Positions 60,127 through 64,000 of a stretch of 64,000 nucleotides of DNA are shown in pieces. Under the pieces are notes generated by a model. The model saw only the letters and a program-made list of their open reading frames with translations. It ran no database searches and was not told where the DNA came from. Source of the DNA: Thermohalobaculum sp050331335 (GTDB lineage: Bacteria; Pseudomonadota; Alphaproteobacteria; Rhodobacterales; Rhodobacteraceae); contig JBHJGY010000024.1 in NCBI GenBank assembly GCA_050331335.1, positions 13,674-77,673 of the forward strand. Direction: 5' to 3'. The number at the start of each line of letters is the position of its first letter. The stretch's first letter is position 1. Both the position numbers and the translations under genes were made by a program.

Positions 60127-62234
60127 CGATAGCGGCGCCAGGCGATCAGACCGCCGAGCAGCAGGACCCCCACGACATCGCTGCGCCAGTCCCCGCCGAT
60201 CATCGACAACGCGGTGATCAGCAGCAAGGCTCGGAGCGCCCACCCCGCCGGGCCGAGGAACCAGCTCTGGACTGCGCTCGCCAGCGCATAAACCCCAATA
60301 AGGGCGGTGATCATGTTCCGGGCAACCTCGTACCAAGGCGCCTCCAACAGCAGCCCCGGGCTCTGCGCAAACATGAAGGGCACGATGAACGCAGCGAGCC
60401 CCACGGCGAAGCTTGCCACCGAGGTCCGCATCGGCTCGGCGCCGGCGATGGCCGCGCCAGCATAGGCCGCGAGCGCCACCGGCGGCGTGATTGCGGAGAC
60501 AACGGCATAATAGAAGACGAAGAAATGGGCCACGAGCGGGGTGATGCCGATTTCGATCAGCCCCGGCGCCACCACCGAAGCGGCGACGGCATATGCGGCC
60601 GTGGTCGGCATTCCCATCCCGAGGATCACCGAAATCAGCATGGCAAAGATCAGCGCGAGCAGCTTGCTGGCCTGAGCGATGTCGAAGAGCAGCGCAGAGA
60701 ACCGGGCGCCGACGCCGGTCAGCGCGATCACGCCAACGATGAGGCCCGCGCAGGCGCAAACGGTGACGATCTGGACCGACATCCGCGTGCCCTCGGCCAG
60801 GGCGGCGATGATCTTGCGCGGACCCATGGCTTCAGGTGTGAGCCAGCTGACGACGACCGCTGCAGCGATCGACAGGGTGCCGGCCCGAATGACGGAGTAG
60901 CCGATGAAGAGCGCACCGATGAGGATCAGGATCGGTGCGAAGAGAAAGACGCGACGGAGCAGGGCGGCGGCGTCTGGAAGCTCGCTCTCTGGCACCCCTT
61001 CGAGGCCGCGGCGGCGAGCCTCGTTATCCACCATAAAGTAGATCGAGGCAAAATAGAGCAGCGCCGGAATAAGCGCCGCAACCACAAGCTCGGTATAGGG
61101 AATGCCCGTGATCTCCGCCATGATGAACGCGCCAGCGCCCATGATCGGGGGCATGATCTGGCCGCCGGTTGAGGCGGCGGCTTCGATGGCTGCAGCGGAG
61201 CGCGGCGTGTAGCCCACGCGCTTCATGATCGGGATGGTGATCGAGCCGGTCGAGACGACATTGCCGGCTGAGGTGCCGTTGATCATCCCCATGAGACCTG
61301 AGGCGAAGATCGACACCTTGGCGGGTCCGCCACGGGCCCGTCCCGCCACAGCGAAGGCACAATCAACGAAATAGTCACCCACCTTGGACACCTGCAAAAA
61401 GGCAGCGAACAAGATAAACAGCACGATGTAGGTCGATGAAACCGCCGTCGTCGGTCCTAGTACCCCGTTATCGGTGTAAATGTAGGTGAAGAAACGGCTG
61501 GCGTCGTAACCGCGATGCTCAAGGAAGCCAGGTAACCAGGGGCCAAGGAATGAATAGGCGATGAAGACCGAGGCGATCACAACGAGTGCCAACCCGGCCA
61601 CGCGGCGCGTCAGCTCCAAAATCAGCAGGACGAGGGTACAGGCAGCGAAGGCGTTGTTGGGATCGGCGAAGGGCGTGCCGGCACGCAGGCGCAGATTGAG
61701 CGCGTCGAGGCTGAACAGGATAAAGCCCGTAGCAACCACAGTTGCGCCCATCAGGGCCACGTCGCCGAGGCCGGGCCCGCGCCCAAGCTCGGGTGCCGGT
61801 GCCGCCCAGCCCGCGAAGATGGCAACGACCGTGCCCAAGACGAGCGGCCAGCCAAAGGCCGCCACCGCCCAGGCCGGCCCGCCGGGTGTTTCAGCGGTCA
61901 ACATTGCGGTGAAGGCGACCGCAGATACCGCCACGCTGAGAAGCCCCAAAAGGCCGAAGCCGGTCTCAAGACGCTTCAGCGCGGCGCCCGGGCCGCGGCG
62001 CGCGCCGGCGTCCCAGCTCTCGGCCACGGCCACGCCGAGAAAGCCCAAGACAAGAAACCCGGCCACATGGACGATGCGGTACGTCCAGGTCTCGATCGGA
62101 GCGATCGTCAGGGTGTAGATGTGCCAGCCCGCGAAACCCGCGCAGATCGCCGTGAGCGCGATGGCGCGCGCGCGCGCCGAGACGGGCGCGTCCACGGGGC
62201 GCGCGGTATCGGGTTTGGTGTCGTCCACTGTCAT
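60105..62234 (-). CDS. TRAP transporter fused permease (DctQM, TAXI type)
   Basis: The protein has 709 residues and about 16-18 membrane helices. The N-terminal four-helix part corresponds to the DctQ subunit, the rest to the DctM subunit with SGLMGMINGTSAGNVVSTGSI and MPPIMGAGAFIMAEITG. This is the fused form of TRAP-TAXI systems. The TAXI binding protein lies just upstream with a 73-base gap. Substrate unknown (often organic acids or amino acids). Confidence 0.95.
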   Translation of the reverse strand: MTVDDTKPDTARPVDAPVSARARAIALTAICAGFAGWHIYTLTIAPIETWTYRIVHVAGFLVLGFLGVAVAESWDAGARRGPGAALKRLETGFGLLGLLSVAVSAVAFTAMLTAETPGGPAWAVAAFGWPLVLGTVVAIFAGWAAPAPELGRGPGLGDVALMGATVVATGFILFSLDALNLRLRAGTPFADPNNAFAACTLVLLILELTRRVAGLALVVIASVFIAYSFLGPWLPGFLEHRGYDASRFFTYIYTDNGVLGPTTAVSSTYIVLFILFAAFLQVSKVGDYFVDCAFAVAGRARGGPAKVSIFASGLMGMINGTSAGNVVSTGSITIPIMKRVGYTPRSAAAIEAAASTGGQIMPPIMGAGAFIMAEITGIPYTELVVAALIPALLYFASIYFMVDNEARRRGLEGVPESELPDAAALLRRVFLFAPILILIGALFIGYSVIRAGTLSIAAAVVVSWLTPEAMGPRKIIAALAEGTRMSVQIVTVCACAGLIVGVIALTGVGARFSALLFDIAQASKLLALIFAMLISVILGMGMPTTAAYAVAASVVAPGLIEIGITPLVAHFFVFYYAVVSAITPPVALAAYAGAAIAGAEPMRTSVASFAVGLAAFIVPFMFAQSPGLLLEAPWYEVARNMITALIGVYALASAVQSWFLGPAGWALRALLLITALSMIGGDWRSDVVGVLLLGGLIAWRRYRQPASAV

Positions 62235-62307
62235 GTTCCGGGTGCCTGCGGCGAGCCTGTGACGAACGAGCGAAGGGGCCGGAGCCCCCCCGCAGCGTCA
62301 CCTGCGC

Positions 62308-63294
62308 TTAGCCGCGCAGATCGTCAGGGATGGAGACACCGTTCTCTTCGAACCAGCGGACCGCGCCCGGATGCCAGGGGAGGAACGTGTTCTTGTCGGC
62401 GTTCTCCGTGATGGTCTCGACCGCAGCTTTGTGGATCTCCAGCATCTTCTCGTTCTGGCTCATCACCGTGTCAACCACCGCATAGACGAAGCTCTCCGGC
62501 AGGTCCGCGTTGGCGATGGCGAAGTTCCACATGGCGACGCTCTGGTGGTCGTCGGTCATGCCATCATAAGTGCCGGCCGGGATCGTGAATGCCGCCACGG
62601 GCTGGGTGTCGAGCACCGTCTGCTGTTCTTCAGCGGTGAAGCCGAAGAAGTTCACGTCGTTCTGAGCGGCGACCTGGGAAAAGGCAGGGAACGGGATCCC
62701 GGCTGCCCAGACATAGACATCGATCAGACCGTCTTGCAACTGGCCGGCGAGGTCGGCAGCGCCTGCATGGCGGACCTCGATGTCTTTGCCGAGGGCCTCG
62801 AGGATGCGCGGCCAGTAGGTGCCGGGGGTACCGCCCTGGGGACCGACACCGATCACGGCACCGTCGGGGATCTCCGCGAAGCTGGTAATGCCGGAGCTCG
62901 AGAGAGCCACTGCGTGGAAGGCGGTCTTGTACATTGGGAAGATCGCGCGGATCTTGTCATGCACGAGGCCGGGGGCGAGGGCGCTTTTACCGTCGAGCGC
63001 GTCGCGGGCCGGGCCCATCGTGACCATGCCAAGATCGAGGTCGCCGGTCTGCACCAGGGCCGCGTTCTGCACCGGGCCACCCGTCACCTCAGCACCGCCC
63101 GGGATACCGAGCTGGTCGGAGACGAGATTGGTCCAGCCGGACCCGTAAACGAAATAGGTGCCGCCCTGGCTCGCGGTCCCGACCGAGAAGCTCTCGGGCC
63201 AGTCGCTGCGGTCCTGGGCGATGGCGGCTGCTGCGACCAACACCGCCGCCGTGACCGTTCCAAGCAGGCCAAGCGTCCTTTGCAGATACAGCAT
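62308..63294 (-). CDS. TRAP-TAXI solute-binding protein
   Basis: The protein has 328 residues with a Sec signal (LGLLGTVTAAVLVAAAAIAQD). The TAXI family start FSVGTASQGGTYFVYGSGW, the middle GAVIGVGPQGGTPGTYWPRIL and the end LPWHPGAVRWFEENG are clear. It collects the substrate for the fused permease encoded directly downstream. The start follows GGGAGATCAGCCAA. Confidence 0.95.
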   Translation of the reverse strand: MLYLQRTLGLLGTVTAAVLVAAAAIAQDRSDWPESFSVGTASQGGTYFVYGSGWTNLVSDQLGIPGGAEVTGGPVQNAALVQTGDLDLGMVTMGPARDALDGKSALAPGLVHDKIRAIFPMYKTAFHAVALSSSGITSFAEIPDGAVIGVGPQGGTPGTYWPRILEALGKDIEVRHAGAADLAGQLQDGLIDVYVWAAGIPFPAFSQVAAQNDVNFFGFTAEEQQTVLDTQPVAAFTIPAGTYDGMTDDHQSVAMWNFAIANADLPESFVYAVVDTVMSQNEKMLEIHKAAVETITENADKNTFLPWHPGAVRWFEENGVSIPDDLRG

Positions 63295-63654
63295 TTGGCT
63301 GATCTCCCTGAGTCTTTTGATAAGGTTAATGTTGGTGGTCCCGATGCTCCGCCAAGCCCCGCTCACCGCGCCGTGACCGGGACGCGGGCATCCGGTCCGA
63401 CCACCGCCGCCCTGACCGCCGGTGATGCGGCAGCTTCCCGCCGGACGCACAGAGCCAAGTGAAGTTTCCCTATCCGCAGAACGGTCGCCCAAATTAAATG
63501 GTACGTGCGTTCGATTCTCCAGTCATCGAGTCGAAGTTCCCAGCTCTTACAACTGTATTGCCTTTGGGCGGAGCGGCCATTGTACGCCGGCTGTACGGCT
63601 GCATGGGTTGCTCAACCTTAAGGCAACCAATCTTCTCAAAGAAGGAGAACTGAG
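63295..63654. other. 360-bp intergenic region with leader of the RTX-like gene
   Basis: This divergent region holds the leaders of the TAXI binding protein (minus) and the RTX-like gene (plus). Direct repeats TGTACG-CCGGC and TGTACGGC lie at 63581-63598. An inverted repeat GGTTGC-N11-GCAACC (63606-63628) lies just before the ribosome site GAAGGAGAACTGAG and could be an operator or leader hairpin. Confidence 0.4.
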
Positions 63655-64000
63655 ATGCTGTCTCGGACCAATGATCCTGTGCCGACGATCCCCGACATCG
63701 CCCCGCTGCCTTTGGACCTCGACCTTGGCTCAGCCGCCGATACCACAGACCAACTGACGAATCTGGGCTTGCTGCTGGGCAGTTCTGCGGCCGACGACGT
63801 CTTCGGGTCAGACGTGGACACCGAGTCCGACGCGCGCGCCATCGGCATCGACAACCCTGGGATGATCACAACCAGAGGGGGTGAAGACACTGCCCTCGGC
63901 ATCGCCGAGGCGCTTGGCACTGTCAGCGCCACAGCCGCGGGCATTCTGAACGAGGGCGCCATTCTCACCGGCTCGAAGGCCGATCGGGTCGAAGGCATCG
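63655..64000 (+). CDS. RTX-like repeat protein, N-terminal part only (runs off window)
   Basis: About 115 residues are visible. The ATG follows GAAGGAGAACTGAG. The N-terminus is acidic and lacks a signal (PIPDIAPLPLDLDLG-type composition), then LLLGSSAADDVFGSD and repeats of the form NPGMITTRGGEDTALG, ILNEGAILTGSKADRVEGI. Such alternating G-I-x-N-x-G-x-I-x-T-G-x-x-x-D units are found in bacterial repeat adhesins secreted by type I systems. The C-terminus lies outside the window. Confidence 0.75.
   Translation, partial: MLSRTNDPVPTIPDIAPLPLDLDLGSAADTTDQLTNLGLLLGSSAADDVFGSDVDTESDARAIGIDNPGMITTRGGEDTALGIAEALGTVSATAAGILNEGAILTGSKADRVEGI

Overview
The window is about 64 kb of high-GC DNA. It looks like a chromosomal segment of an alphaproteobacterium, most probably Rhodobacterales (roseobacter/paracoccus-type). 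The reasons are a class I lysyl-tRNA synthetase, several TRAP-type substrate-binding proteins, a VPLPA-CTERM sorting tail, an alphaproteobacterial-type phn transporter group, RTX-type proteins and the overall gene style. This is inferred from protein character; no 16S rRNA or tRNA gene is visible.

Layout. 1-4.3 kb: the 3' end of purQ, a small lipoprotein, an unusual lysine-rich hypothetical gene, and purL. 4.4-9.4 kb (minus): a phosphonate-type ABC transporter (phnC, phnD, two phnE) ending in a hexapeptide-repeat transferase; no C-P lyase genes are present. 9.4-15.7 kb (minus): a PIN-domain gene translationally coupled to an RlmI-like methyltransferase, a 26-codon ORF with a strong ribosome site and an intrinsic terminator, a metallo-beta-lactamase-fold protein, an AbrB/Doc toxin-antitoxin pair followed by two small membrane proteins, and ettA. 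15.9-22.3 kb: a VPLPA-CTERM protein, two small hypotheticals, nadD-dacB, and three tandem, diverged, strongly acidic proteins that appear to be one undescribed family. 22.3-26.7 kb: a glutathione transferase, a TerB-like protein, and a lysK-malonyl-CoA decarboxylase pair.

26.8-35 kb: two TRAP solute-binding proteins without membrane partners, a PCu(A)C copper chaperone with a small secreted neighbour, a 721-residue fasciclin/DUF4214 protein, a coupled DUF5666/DUF6502-like pair, and ndk. 35-41 kb: an iron-type ABC permease without partners, a decayed SDR gene next to a ChrR-like cupin, a small membrane protein, and an RTX protein with a duplicated N-terminal module. 41-47 kb (minus): a redoxin and a DsbD-like reductase, then the HMP/thiamine transporter thiY-thiZ-thiX under a TPP riboswitch. 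47-53 kb: a LysR regulator divergent from an aldehyde dehydrogenase - flavin monooxygenase - alpha/beta hydrolase - TPP-enzyme catabolic operon. 53.3-60 kb: a surface-glycan set (ABC flippase, GtrA, YfhO-like membrane protein, GT2, ChbG-type deacetylase). 60-63.3 kb: a TRAP-TAXI uptake system. The window ends inside another RTX-like repeat protein.

Themes. Much of the window is nutrient capture (phosphonate, organic acids by TRAP, thiamine precursor, iron) and envelope or secreted proteins (fasciclin, RTX, VPLPA-CTERM, glycan modification). The TPP riboswitch-controlled transporter sits beside a TPP-dependent catabolic enzyme, which may be functionally meaningful. The strongest candidates for something undescribed are the three tandem acidic paralogues, which have a clear sigma-70-like promoter and a perfect palindrome, the AbrB-Doc cassette with its coupled 58-residue membrane protein, and the 26-codon ORF. 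All family calls rest on reading the translated sequence; no database search was possible.
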